Shown here: piece after piece, positions 11,893-23,424 of the stretch
How positions within the stretch are numbered: position 1 is the first letter of the stretch
How the letters are laid out: the number at the start of each line of letters is the position of its first letter
Assembly (NCBI GenBank): GCA_037044905.1
Contig: JBAOKB010000118.1
Location: 124,001 to 188,000 of the forward strand
Length of the DNA: 64,000 bases
Source: Hortaea werneckii
Lineage: Eukaryota > Ascomycota > Dothideomycetes > Mycosphaerellales > Teratosphaeriaceae
Reading direction: 5' to 3'
Program-made: the position numbers and the translations under genes
Notes under the pieces: model-generated
Seen by the model: the letters and a program-made list of their open reading frames with translations, nothing else
Told to the model about the DNA's origin: nothing
Databases searched by the model: none

Positions 11893-12823
11893 GGTGGGCT
11901 ATTCGTCACGTGGCGGGGATGGTGAGTTGGATAGCGCGGCTTCGTCGCCTTTGCCTCGTCGTCGGAGTCGTGATTGTGGCCTGGCCTGGGGCTGGTAGTG
12001 GTGGACCGCTCAACCTGATTCTTCTCCTTCTCTCGCGTCTGCCGCACCGTTTTCGACAAACTGCGCAGCGATGACGACCGCGGGGTATCAGACGCCAAGC
12101 GTAAAAAGGGTCGTGCCGCTCCGGATACCGATCAACCGACGTGCTGCAGCCCTGCACCTCGGATTACGGACATGATGCAATCTCTTCCCGTCTTCTTCGT
12201 CAGAGCCACATGGCAGCCAAAACCTGCACTGATCTTGTCACACGGCGACCATTGACGAACACATGGTCGGCAAGGATCGATGCGGTCTTGGCTCGTAGAT
12301 GGATATTCACGGCTAGGCAGGCGGAGAACGGATGAAAGGACCAGAGAGTCGAGAGGACGCGGTCTGCGAGCTCGGGGCTGAGCAGTAAACGCCGATTAAC
12401 TCGGGCGTAGTTCAGATATAACTGGGTCAGGTGCCGTCCATTAGCCATCCACGGTGAGGCGTGGACCACAGCCCCCAAGCGACCAAGCAGAGGCCTCAGA
12501 GCGAGTCCACCAGCTTTTACCGGGTGACAGAACGCTGCCTCTGAGAGGCCCCCGACCAAGGCCTCGCACCCACTGTCTTACGTCGTTGCTCTTTGTGTTT
12601 CCGCACTACTGCCCACCTAAGAACCTACCCTCCCTTACCCGCACCTATCCTTTTGTCTCCACGCAAACAATTTTGGGAAGCATAATTAGAACTAGATCCC
12701 CAGACTCTCCCGCCTGTCTCTTCTCCCCCCACCACACTGATCCCTATCGTAGAAACCTTGTTCCTGGCGTTGCCCTATCTAATCAGATATCCAACCCACC
12801 AACTCCCCTTTAGAACCCCAACC
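11893..12823. other. Divergent intergenic region RBG1 / cysteine dioxygenase
   Basis: About 930 bp carrying both promoters. A C/T-rich stretch at about 12590-12740 precedes the cysteine dioxygenase start, a common feature of fungal promoters. No further gene is seen. Confidence 0.5.
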
Positions 12824-13686
12824 ATGGCCAACCGAAATCAGAACTTCGCCGCCAACCACGCGGACCTGGTCCCCGCCTCCGACCCGGCCAACACCACCGG
12901 CAAGCCGGAGAGCATCCACGACTCCGCCAGAGGCACCCCAGAACCAGCCAACAACTTCGACCGTCTCGTCCAGTCCATCAACACCATCCTCGGCCCTTGC
13001 AATGGCATCGACAGCGCCGGCATCGATGTCGAGGAACTCAAGACCGCCATGCGCGACTACCCCTCCGTCGAGCAAGAGTGGGAGAAGTTCGCCTTTGCAG
13101 ACTACAGCCGCGGCTACACCCGCAACCTCGTCGACTACGGCAACGGCAAGAGCAACCTCCTGATCCTCGTCTGGACCCCGGGCAAGGGCAGTCCCATTCA
13201 CGACCACGCCAACGCGCACTGCGTCATGCGGATCCTGAAGGGTCGCTTGACCGAGACCTTGTACACGTGGCCCTGTCAGAGCGGCGAGAATGGCACGGCC
13301 GAGTGCGCGACTGCTGGCGCCGATCCTTCCTGCCCCAACACCGAGCACTCCTGCTCCAAGAGCATGGCGGGCGAGCTTGAGCCCGCGAGCCTGGACGTGC
13401 AGAGGGCGACCACCTACCAGAGTGGCGAGGTGGCGTATATGAGCGACAACCTTGGGTTGCACCGGATTGCGAACCCGAGCGAGAACGAGGTCGCTGTCAG
13501 CCTGCACCTCTACACGGTAAGTCAAGCTCTTCACGTATTGCATTTGCAGAGTAACACCCGCTAACACACGTGAACCAGCCTCCTAACGCCGCCAAGCACG
13601 GCTGCCATGTCTTCGACGAGAAAACGGGCAAGAAGTCGCACGTCAAGCAGTGCCACTTCTTTTCCGAGCTCGGCGTCAAGAACTAA
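12824..13686 (+). CDS. Cysteine dioxygenase
   Basis: The enzyme oxidises cysteine thiol to cysteine sulfinate using non-haem iron in the cytosol. Exons are 12824-13516 and 13579-13686 with a 62-nt intron (GTAAGT...CCAG), giving 266 aa. The cupin fold is clear: SPIHDHANAHCVMRILKG provides His126 and His128 plus Cys133, the candidate thioether-forming Cys. The third iron ligand is His213 in GLHRIANPS. The C-terminal SLHLYTPP signature is completed only after splicing, which confirms the intron. The first 40 residues are low-complexity and there is a Cys-rich insertion at about 151-180 typical of fungal members. The start codon is in ACCATGG context. Confidence 0.95.
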
Positions 13687-15098
13687 GGGAAGAAGGACGG
13701 CCACTCGCCACTTTCGGGGCTCATCCTCTCTATCTCGCTAAGCATCAACAGCGCCTCAGGAGAGACAGACAGAGAAACGCGGCCGAATTAAGGAAAGCAG
13801 GAGAAAGGGGGCACTCAACGCACACGATTCTTGTCATTCAAGAAGCTCCTAACCCTCTTTTCCCTGTTTTGCCACACAAAAGTTCTGGGAAAAAGAAAAA
13901 AATTCTTCAAAGAAACGAGAAGAAAAAAACCATCCTCTGGATCCGAATGTCGTTCAGGAACTGCATACCTCCACAAAAGGCTTCAGCATGGGCTAGGGCT
14001 TGGGTTTGGTCGGTTTGAGCATTTCAACATGCGCTTTCTACTTGTCCAAGCTTGAGAGAAACAATTCCTTGTGTGTCAAGTGAAAAGAAAAAGTCGGATG
14101 CGTTCGAGCGGCGGCGCTTATTAGGCGTTTTTATCGTCCCTTTTTTTGATTTTTGATCTCTTTTGGTTTCGAAGGGGATGGGTAGTACATGGGAACGGGA
14201 TATGGACAAGACGGGCTTTTGGGGAAACGAGTGTTTTTGAATGAGAAGATTGGTATCATGAGATGATGGTTCTTGCATGGATTGGGAAAGGGATATGAGT
14301 GTGGGTACATGAGAGGGAATACTAGGAATAAGGGAAAGGCTGTTTTTGGTCTTTCCATACTCAGATATGGGAATATGATCAGCTCCTTTTAACATTTTTT
14401 GAGCACTTCCCGTTTTCACCTCCTTTTGAAGCCATACAATGAACTGTTCGATCGTGTTCTCGTAAGGCTAGTGTCCCATTGAGGGAACCAACATCGCTAA
14501 CATTTGAAGATCTCTGTCGAATCATGTACCCGTCTGCGTGTACCGTCAACCTTGGAAGGTAGAGACGAAATTCGGCATGAGGGCTATCATGGCCACCTGT
14601 ATTACTTCAGGTCCACACATCGTCTCAACAACTCTGTTCTCTAACAATATCCTTTTCCTACCGTTTCGTAGCTAAGTGGTCCGGAATGATAGACTGCTAG
14701 GTACAGTCCGGATTCGTTGTAGCCATCTTCCGACTAATGATACCGCTCTATATCCGTACCTCTCGTTAGCTTTTTTGCTCCTCTCTAAGCTACTATATTG
14801 CGTATTTGGTGTAGCAAGACTCCCTCTACAGCAACAGGGTGCCGTCTATTTTTTTTCTTCTTTTTTTTTTTCTCAATTCTTCTAGAAATCAGATTGTATT
14901 GCTCTAGATTGTGTATCATTGACTATCCACGTTGCAATCCCCGCATTACCCGACGTGGTGCGGCTGTTGAAGACCGCTCCGGCTATAGCATCTACGACAT
15001 CCCCTCACTTCCAAGGTTCAGTAGATTCCCCTAAGAGGTACTACTACGACTAACGACAGCTCAACCTCGACTCTTGAAGTCCAATTTTGTCTTTTTGG
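13687..15098. other. Intergenic region containing a dispersed repeat copy
   Basis: About 1.4 kb with no supported gene. It has A- and T-rich runs (13892-13930, 14130-14165, 14850-14875) and the repeat copy R1 listed separately. Confidence 0.55.
14692..14836 (+). repeat. Dispersed repeat, copy R1
   Basis: About 145 bp that align end to end with 63821-63964 on the same strand. Shared exact blocks include accgctctata and gctactatattg, with matching order and spacing throughout. Many of the remaining differences are C/T or A/G changes. It lacks coding potential and I see no terminal inverted repeats, so it could be a decayed fragment of a transposable element. Confidence 0.7.
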
Positions 15099-15943
15099 AT
15101 GCCTATACTTCGCTTCAGACCTTCGACGAGCACTGTTCTCTTTTCCGGAATCGCAAAATCCATCACTAACCCTCCTACTCGTCTATATTCGACATCGTCA
15201 CTTTCTACCTTTACGTCGCCATCTAGAGCTAGACGGGAAGAAGGGCAAATGGCACCTATCGAGCGCGTGACGATGTTTAAGATCCCGAAGCAGGAGGATA
15301 GGGAGAAGGTGCTGGAGGGGTATCGGCATATGAAGAAGACGGCTGTGAAGGTGCGTGTGTCGTTTTTATGCACTTTCTGACCTTTCTCTCTCTCCCAGCT
15401 TAATTTCCATTCCTCTCTCTCATCGAGAGGTCTGTGGTCTTCTGAATTAGGAAGTGGCTAGTGGTAAATAAAGCAGGTGGATTTAACGGGAAACCGGGGA
15501 CTTTTTTACTAGGCGTTATTATCTTTTGGTTTTCGCTTACGGACGACTACAGGATGGCAAACCCTACATCCTCACCTGCGAAGCGGGAGAAGCTGCGTAA
15601 GTCCCCCCTGCCATCATCTCTCTACTTCTTCTCCCTTTCTCCTTTCCCCCACCCCCTCAATTCACCCACACCATCTCACAACCCCCCCCCCCAAAAACAA
15701 ACGGAACCCCCCTTTTAATCCAACCCCCGGAGTCCCAACTAAGTGAAAACCCCTCCCAGCGACGAGCCCCGCGCCCAAGGTTGGAACCTAGTGAACAAAT
15801 CGACCTTCGCGTCCAAGGCCGACATGGACTTCTACGACCAGGAGTGTCAGGCGCACGCGCAGTTCAAGCAGCTCGTGATTCCCGTGAAGACGGATATTAT
15901 GACTGTATGGTATGAGAGCGCGACGCGGGATTCGATGTTGTAG
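15099..15943 (+). CDS. Dabb (stress-responsive A/B barrel) domain protein
   Basis: A small dimeric alpha/beta-barrel protein; fungal relatives have varied or unknown roles. Exons are (15099 or 15249)-15350, 15553-15596 and 15760-15943, with introns of 202 and 163 nt, long for this window. From the ATG at 15249 the product is 109 aa: MAPIERVTMFKIPKQED, then DGKPYILTCEAG, then the barrel C-terminus ending TVWYESATRDSML. An in-frame ATG at 15099 would add 50 residues rich in Arg/Ser with no acidic residue until near its end (RLYSTSS motif), resembling a mitochondrial presequence. Both starts are possible. The core domain call is more certain than the start. Confidence 0.8.
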
Positions 15944-16419
15944 AGTGGCTTTTCCCATCTTTCTGGAGAAGTTGGCAAGGGAAGGGAAGGGAGGGAGGGA
16001 GGGAGTGGTGAGGTCCCGTGAGGAGAGCTTGTAGAGGTTAGGGCGACGTGCTTGCTTTAGCTTGCATAGTAGATAGAATCGCATGCTAGGTGATAGGATT
16101 TGTCTGGTGGCTGTCCGGCTGATAAAGCATGTGCTAGGGCGTACGTGAGCAGGCACAAAAGTAGTCGGATGCGTAATGGACAATATAGGATTCATTGTTG
16201 AGACATGCTGATTAGGTATACGCAATGAATAGGCAAAAATTCATTCGAGTCAGGCGCCAACATCCGCTTAAGAAACAGATTGGTCTAAGAGTATGTATCC
16301 AGCAAGACTGACTCTCCTAGCCAAGCACCACCTAGTCTCTCGTCTCGCATCAACTCTGCAAGATCACCTCCGAGGCTAGAAACCGGACGTTCATACGGAC
16401 TGCCTAAACCTTGCAATCT
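15944..16419. other. Convergent intergenic region
   Basis: The 3' flanks of the Dabb gene and the TAP-type hydrolase. There is a G-rich run at about 15975-16010; otherwise nothing is recognised. Confidence 0.5.
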
Positions 16420-18573
16420 CTACATCAACCCATCATACAAGTTGGACCTCATGAACAACCCGCCCGCCTGACTCAACCCTTCCATTACATCCGCATTCCG
16501 CTGCCGACCCCGCACCACCTCCGCATCCACACCTCCTTCCATCCCAACCTCATCAGGCCCCGGTCCAAAAGGCATCTCATCCGCGGGACAGACCAAACCC
16601 TCAGGAGGCAACTCGCCGGTCTGGAAGTACTGTTGAATATACCTCCTCGTACAGCGACTAAACGTACTAGCCGAACAATGCCCCGCCGAATCCTGCGTCA
16701 GAGCCACGGCGCCATGGAAGCCCTTGGCCATCTTATGCGCGTTGCGGACCGGGGTGACGGGGTCCATGGTATTCCCTATGAGGAGAAGAGGATGGGACGT
16801 TCTCGCTTCCCAGGGTCCCTGGAAGCGGTAGTGCGGCCGGATGGAGTAGTGGATGCAGTGCATGCGGATCGTGGACCACATGGAGCCGATGGAGGGGGAG
16901 AGGCGGGCGAGGTCGCGGGCGTAGTCCGTGAAGGCGGTTTTGTTGAGGTAGGCTTGGTCGTCGCCGTCGGTGCAGGCGATGCCCATGGTCGCGTCGTATG
17001 ACATGCCGACTCGGCCTTGGGTTGTGTTGTGTAAGGGGATGATGGAGTATCCTTGGCCGGGCTGAGCCGGGCACTGGAAGGTGTGGAAGCCTTTGAGGAG
17101 CTTTGCGAACTCGGTGCCGTCGCCTCTTTCGATCCCGGCCAGGAGGTTGGCGACGTAGGGGAAGGATTTGATGGGGGTGTAAAGGGCTGCAAAGATCAAG
17201 TTCCGGACGTCGCTGTAGGTGATCACTTCGGGATTTGGTCCGATCACGGGAAGTGGGTTATGATATAGCGTGTTCATGATGTCTGCGACTCGCCGGCTCA
17301 CATCTTCAGCGTTCGCAGCGTCATCTGTACTTGCTAGCGCACAGGCTGGGTAGCCAACACGAGCGCAGTGATGGTAGAATTCATTCATATCCTTCTCTGT
17401 GTCAAGGAGATTATTCGACCACAAGGTCTGTTTGTAGTTCTCTGCGTCAACTACACCATCAACTACGATTCGTTCTACCCGATCAGGGAACCTGGGAGCA
17501 ACTGTCAGCTTATTGACATTTACATCAGAGTAATATAATCTCTCACATTGCAGCGAAGGTGTTCCCGAGATAAGTGCCGTATGAGAATCCCCAGTATTGT
17601 AACCGTTCGCGACCAGGCTTATATGCTAGCTCTGCAGGCACTTCAACCTGAGCTGCTGCCCTTCTCAAATGCATACCACAGCCGGTCGAAGGACTCAATT
17701 CGCGCTTGGCCTCTTCTTCGCGCCACTCTCCATGACGCTCCACAATTTCAAGCATATCGCGGGCGACAGATGCCGTCGTGACGTACTTCCTGATATCTGG
17801 CTCTCCATCTGGCAAAGGAAGTGCACAACTCTTGCTGCGAGCGGTGGACATTGACCACAAGCGGCCCAAAGATGCATCGGACGCTTCGAAGACGCCTTCT
17901 TCCATAACTCTCACCATCCAGGAGTGGTCGTACTGCAAGCTCTGCACACATTATAATGCTGGCGTAGTATCGCCAACACCTGCTCGCACTGTCAATCAAT
18001 TGATCTCACGATTGACGGCAACCGGTAGCGTTCGCAGATGGTCCAGCAAACGTGAAAAGAAGCTCATCTACCTCTGGGGTCAAAAGAGATAATGTCAAAA
18101 ACCTTCTCGCCACCAATGGTTTCCTGGATTCTGCTACCGGAACTCATAGCCAAGCTAACGCCAGATCCACCAGGACCTCCGGGGTTGATCAAGACCGCGC
18201 CGCCGTATCGCGGGTCTGTCACGGGAACTTCAGCCGGTAGCCTGATGACTGCGAGGCCGACAGTCGCATTAGTGGTGCCATTCCACCAATCCATGGGCAC
18301 CTCCAGACGAGCACATTGGAAGCCATCGTAGCAATCCGCGTATTGAAGCTGAGGGTGCGAGGAGAGCTTCTCCCAGCTGAAGTGGGAATCGCTCTCGAGC
18401 GAAGGCAAGAGCTGCTGACTACTGCTTTGCCGCCACTGGACAGTGAGAGGGTTCAGGAAGACGAGTGCGGCACAGGCGAGACAGATAGTTGCCAGCCTTG
18501 TCAATGGCAGCCGTTGTGGTAGTTCAGCCCTTCTGGAGGTAGCCAGTGGACATGCCTGCTTTTCTCTGTCCAT
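16420..18573 (-). pseudogene. Alpha/beta hydrolase with TAP-like C-terminal domain, in-frame stop
   Basis: A relative of tripeptidyl/prolyl aminopeptidases of the TAP family. Exons by frame continuity are 18072-18573, 17547-17979 and 16420-17491, with introns of 92 and 55 nt. There is an N-terminal membrane anchor or signal (LATICLACAALVFL, residues about 27-40). Then come the oxyanion region INPGGPGGSG, the conserved FDPRGVG spanning intron 1, nucleophile Ser about 300 in GFSYGTYLG, Asp about 555 in GNTMDPVTP and His about 583 in SAGHC. Codon 177 is TAA (17951-17953), in the phase that joins DPRGVGDTTPAL to the downstream LQYDHSW. I found no alternative GT-AG pair that removes it without losing conserved sequence or frame. 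The rest of the frame is intact, so the loss is recent, or the base is an error. Confidence 0.8.
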
Positions 18574-19540
18574 GGTGAGTTTGTCGCCAATCTCGCTATC
18601 TTGTGGTCAGCTCTGGTAGGATTGAAGATCGGCGAAGAGAAACTGGCTGGGCGCGGTTCCTGACCGACGCGTCGCTTAAGAATGATACTGTACTAATGGG
18701 ATGTCTACACATGCTGGGTCTACAAAGATGGCTGCCTTGAGTGAGATCGTCAGCAGAGATAGCCACGGATGCAGCCCGAACAGGCAAGTCGAGTTGGAGG
18801 GTGCGGCGAATTCCGCATCCCAAGGTGGCACCTGCGGAAGAGCCATCATTTAATCTGTGGCGTTGCATTTATAAGGCGGCTTGAGCGGGTCAGGGAGGGT
18901 GACGGCAATGATGGCCTGCTCTGCACAATCGAATTTCTCCTACCTCGCCGCCTGCACTGCGATGACGGAAAACTTCAGGTCCTTCGCGGAGGTGGACTGC
19001 AATTCGGCCGGGTTTGGCCCCCCAACAAGCTTAGGAAGCAAAAGTCGTGGCTTCGAAAGGACACGGCAAATTTTCTAAATAGAGTGCCAACTCACGCCGC
19101 TGGGGCACAGTCAGTAAGGAGTGGCGAAGGTCACTAGGCGTGTAGGTGCATGAGAAAATTATACAGATCTCTAGAGACACGTGAATCGAAATATTAGGTA
19201 CCCAGTGTTGCTTGCCCTGGAGGCCAATAGTTGTGGTTTCGGTTAGAGCGCCGATTCGGGGCTAGACTCCCTGGATATGGCAAGAAGCTGCCGAACCGTA
19301 TCTTGCAGGACACAGCAGGGAGATTCGGCGACACATTGTTGCTGTCGGTCGGCCGTGAGCATTCGGTTCGAGCACGGTACAGCGTCGCCAGCCACTGCGA
19401 CCCTGGCCGCCAAAGTGAAAAATTGAGCGCATTCCTAAAATCGCTGTGCCTGCCTGCGTCTTGGCGGTCCAACAGAGCAAAGACTCTTCCCGGGCAGTCA
19501 ACAGCGACGGCGACGACGGCGACGGCGACGACATTCAATC
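18574..19540. other. Divergent intergenic region
   Basis: Separates the TAP-type hydrolase from the glyoxalase-like gene. No gene is supported. Confidence 0.5.
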
Positions 19541-20368
19541 ATGCCGCCCAAGACTAACGCCCTCCTCGACCACGTGGTCATGTTGTTGCCATACGAGGAC
19601 ATCATCGACCCGCCTTCCTGGATCACCGATAAATTCCATGTGAGCCCCGGAGGAAAGCACGCGGACGGTAGGACGGAGAACAAGTTGGTCTTGTTTCGCG
19701 ACGGTACCTATCTCGAGCTGGTTGCATTCACTCGCGATGATTCGGAGAAGCGAAAGGGGCACTTCTGGGGGGACAAGGCCAACGGGGTTGTGGACTTTGC
19801 GCTGACCCCTCGCGAATCTCTTGACGTCTCGGCCCTACGAGACCGGCTCGCCCAAGCAGACTCAGACATATCCTACGCAGATCCGATCGAAGGGGGCCGG
19901 CGGACGGCTGACAGGCAAGAGTTGAAGTGGAAGGTCACGTTTCCGGAGCCGGGCGTTGAGCGAGGAATGGTCCCCTTCTTCTGCGAAGACCTGACGCCCA
20001 GGGAGCGACGCGTTCCCGCGATGAATGGCAACACACATCATCCGTGTGGCGCGGTCGGCCTATCTGGGGTCGTGATTGAAGTATCAGACGGTCATTACGA
20101 GCGACTGAACAAGTCAATGGGCGCGATCGTGAACGCAGCCTCCATCGAGGAAGGACGCTATCCGCTCGGTACCCCCTTCGAAATTGGACGTCCAGACCAA
20201 CCATCGGTGTGGATACGAAGGCGGCCGATTGATGGCGAGAAAGAGATGCAGCTGAAACTTGTTGTTCAGTGTCCAGGCAAAGGCGATCAGCCAAACCTCG
20301 AGCAGCGTGTTGGAGAGGGCGTGGTGTTGATCGATATTGTGAATGGACGCCACAACGTACAAGAATGA
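19541..20368 (+). CDS. Glyoxalase-like domain protein
   Basis: An intronless gene of 275 aa. The opening LLDHVVMLLPYEDI and the following FHVSPGGKHADGRTENKLV segment match the fungal Glyoxalase_3 (VOC-fold) family, in which a leading His and later acidic residues lie in a possible metal site; the reaction of these proteins is not generally known. A second VOC-like half begins near HPCGAVGLSGVVIEVSD (about residue 167), consistent with paired beta-alpha-beta-beta-beta units. The start at 19541 follows a CGACGG-rich leader. No signal peptide or membrane segment is seen, so it is probably cytosolic. Confidence 0.85.
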   Translation: MPPKTNALLDHVVMLLPYEDIIDPPSWITDKFHVSPGGKHADGRTENKLVLFRDGTYLELVAFTRDDSEKRKGHFWGDKANGVVDFALTPRESLDVSALRDRLAQADSDISYADPIEGGRRTADRQELKWKVTFPEPGVERGMVPFFCEDLTPRERRVPAMNGNTHHPCGAVGLSGVVIEVSDGHYERLNKSMGAIVNAASIEEGRYPLGTPFEIGRPDQPSVWIRRRPIDGEKEMQLKLVVQCPGKGDQPNLEQRVGEGVVLIDIVNGRHNVQE

Positions 20369-21145
20369 TGAACGAGGACACTGTTGGGAGGCCAGGCAAA
20401 GACAAAGTCGATGGAACAGCAGTGCAAAATAACTCCCGCTTTGGTGGCTCCGACGCGCAGCTTGGTCGTCTTTCGTGAGTCGATCTCAGCCACAAATGAA
20501 TGATAACATCGTTCAATTGTGGCACAAGATTTCACGGATGGCTCAGACGGTAGTTTGCGACGGTTGGTGTAGCGAGGGGGCTGTCTCATCCCACCTGGCC
20601 AATGCCTCTACGAACATCGCCTCGAAAGATTTGGGCGCGTGTCGTGGATGATGTCAAACTTGGCCATCGGAGCCCTCTCCGTATCATTCGTAGTGCGGAC
20701 TCGATGCGTCAGAGAATTTGGAGAATACCACGGCAGTGTGTGCGATCAGCCGTGGGTTGAAGAAAAGCTATAACTTGTCAATTGAAATCAGCTTCAGCTT
20801 AACTCGTGAGCCGTATACTCCCTCAGAACTCCAACAGAACATGTGCGCTTCCACGGCCAGATCAAATATCATGCTGCCAATCGTCTTGGAACTGACACAC
20901 GACAGCGCTTTTCGCTTCTGCCTCGCATTCGAAGGAGCTCTGCGATCATCGCAAAATTTTGACAGGACAGCAGCCAGGATGCTAACGAACCGCACCCACG
21001 TGCGCCTGAGGTTTCCACTGGCGTTCCACGGCCAAATGGAGTCTCAACAGTCATACTCAACAACCCCAGAACAGCTGCACTGAGCGAAATCGCCATTATA
21101 TTCCATGTAGTCTTTTGCAGCGGTGTCATACGCGTTCTCGGTTCG
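20369..21145. other. Convergent intergenic region
   Basis: No gene is supported. Small open frames on both strands have no family resemblance. Confidence 0.45.
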
Positions 21146-21916
21146 TCAGACTGTAGTAAGCTTGATGGCAACCACATCCGGGTGCTCTCGAAACATCGTA
21201 GCTACTTTCTCATGGACCGCGCCCATAGTAAGGCCGCTGGCACAGCTCAGGAAAGGGTCGCGAAGGGAAGTCGTCCGATCGCGATAGTCCTTACTCTCGT
21301 CGCGTTCTTCCCAGATGGACGCCTCTAGCTCCGTACATGGCGGCTGGGAAAGCAGCATGTTGGATATTGTGCGACCTTGACCCGTTTTAGAGCGTTCCTC
21401 GAGCGTTGGCATGTCTTTCCTGGCAATGATCATGTAGGCGCAGTGCCTACTGCCGCTAGCCACAGGACTAAGACGCCAGAAACGCAAGTAATAACCTGGG
21501 AAAGTCACTTGTAAAATGTTGTTCAGCAAGGGCGTCCTCGCAGGCGACGTGGGCGGGAAGGCCATTGCGTTGTAGATATCGCGGTCCTGCTCGTTGCCAT
21601 AATGCCAGGATCGTTGGGAGATAAAGTCGGGCGAGAGGAACAGTGAGCGCTTCACGAATTTCGACCCGAGCATGCAACCTTGCCAGGTACGGCTCACCTC
21701 GCTGCACCTGAGGAGGCCGTGAAGCTTTCTGGCCGACTCATGCGTCGCAATCGAGCGAGGATCTTCTTGTGGCAATGGAGCGACAACGTCGCGCAGGAGA
21801 TGGGCGAGAATTAGCTCCAGCAGCTCGGGCGTTGCAAAGGTCCTTTCCGTCGCAGTCATCATAATCTTATCAGCTCCGATCGCACTGTTCAGTAGTCTTG
21901 GATCAGTAGTCGACAT
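21146..21916 (-). CDS. F-box-like domain protein
   Basis: An intronless gene of 256 aa from the ATG at 21916; the frame stays open upstream but without ATG. The segment RTFATPELLELILAHLL, followed by LLRCSEVSRTWQGCMLGSK and KRSLFLSP, has the spacing of the F-box plus trailing helix seen in a large fungal family of short F-box proteins. Such proteins often serve as SCF ubiquitin-ligase adaptors, but here the substrate is unknown. The C-terminal half ends with a TMGAVHEKVATMF helix and shows no LRR, WD40 or kelch repeats. It may belong to a lineage-expanded family. Confidence 0.7.
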   Translation of the reverse strand: MSTTDPRLLNSAIGADKIMMTATERTFATPELLELILAHLLRDVVAPLPQEDPRSIATHESARKLHGLLRCSEVSRTWQGCMLGSKFVKRSLFLSPDFISQRSWHYGNEQDRDIYNAMAFPPTSPARTPLLNNILQVTFPGYYLRFWRLSPVASGSRHCAYMIIARKDMPTLEERSKTGQGRTISNMLLSQPPCTELEASIWEERDESKDYRDRTTSLRDPFLSCASGLTMGAVHEKVATMFREHPDVVAIKLTTV

Positions 21917-23424
21917 CGGTTGTCGTTGTTGAATGATAGTCGTCGTTGATGCTCTCGGTTCGTGAGGCGTTCCGCTCGGCACGGCATCCTGTCCGTATTT
22001 CCGCTATCAGGGCAGAACAGCTTTCATAGCGCGCCTTTCGACTTCGTTGTCGATGCACCCGACACATGTCGATGGAAACGAATGCGTGATGTTTGTCCGC
22101 ACGATGGAGACGAAGAGAAAAGGCGTGAAACCAATTGCAAATAGCGTAGTGTAGGGAGGGCCAGGAGAACCATGCACGGAGAATGCACCGAAGACCGCGC
22201 GCCTGCCATCTTAGCCGCTTAGCAGCCCACGTATACCCGCTTAACCGGCGAACTTTTAGCATCATTCTCAGATAGACAGGGATGTGAACTCTGCTCCCAG
22301 TTCCAGCCTTTTTTTCGTGGAACGAGCCCACGACCTCTGAACGTTGCGACGGTTGAAACCCAAAGGCCACGCCGTCTACAGTATTCCCAATCTTTCACAG
22401 ACGGCTGGCCGGCCTATGCGGCACAGGGTTTATGGAACCGCCCTTCTTAATAATCGTCGCAGCGTCACGAGACCTCTGGGGATTATAGTCTGCCCGAACC
22501 GCTCGCGAGGACGACAACGCTCACAACGGCAAGTGCGTCCTTCCGGCGTGCCGTGCTGGAAGCACAAGACACGCCGGTGCAGATGGTACGATAAATTGGC
22601 GGCAACCGACCCGCGTCCCCCCCTGGGTCGTAGGTGTAGCTCGTGAGCTCGTCTGGTACTTGATTTCATAGCCATGCAAGCGACGGGTCACAAGTTCAGA
22701 CCCTTGCGCGTCCTCGCCGTCATCCAACGAAGAGACAGCGTATGGCGACAAAATGATATAAATAAAAAAGGCTTCCGGAATCGATCACTTTCCCGGACCT
22801 GTATTCCGAATGCACTGTGCCGACCGTCCCTTTGACTCGCGCACCCGAGGCCCAATCGCATTCAATAGTCTATGAAGGGGGCAAACCGGCAGGATGAGCC
22901 CCTCGTTCAAGGTCAGACACGCAGACTGACTATGAAAGACGTTCAATTTTCACCAAAGCACGATGTTGTGTACAGTCTAGACTTCCTGTAAGAGTTGCGA
23001 AGATCGATTGTATCCCATTACTATGGAGGAAGTAATGCTAAGCGAAGGTGTAATACAGTAGCGTAAAAAGCCAAAAAAAAAAAAAAAAAAAGAAGGGCTA
23101 ACGGAAATCATTAATCTAGAGCCGTACTGTCAGTCGGAAGATTCCTACATCGCATTTGAGCTGTACCAAGCATTTTCTAGAGGGCAGATCTTCGAGCTGT
23201 ATAGCTGCAATTGTATTCTAGCTTGGTCGTGCTTTAGGGCTATGTCTTCATGCCGACGATGCTGAACACGCACCACGATCTACATGCTCGGAAGGGGTAA
23301 GCTCATCTCTCGCCGCTCTTTTCCCACCATGTTGGGTTCCATGGACGCCAATAGTCCTTCCAGGAAGATCAAAGCTTTGGCCGAAAGCTATCTCTCACAC
23401 CAGTGCACGATTCCACTTGAACCA
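21917..23424. other. Intergenic region
   Basis: About 1.5 kb with no supported gene. There is an A-run at about 23071-23090. A tRNA-like stretch near 22635-22720 was examined and rejected. Confidence 0.45.

Noticed and set aside
12779..13567. 262-codon minus-strand frame over cysteine dioxygenase
   Set aside because: Antisense shadow; the plus-strand gene has all catalytic motifs and a confirmed intron.
22635..22720. tRNA-like stretch with a short hairpin (gctcgtgagc) and a T-arm-like gggtc...gaccc
   Set aside because: No 7-bp acceptor stem pairs around it, the loop does not fit a T-loop and no anticodon stem is formed; judged chance.
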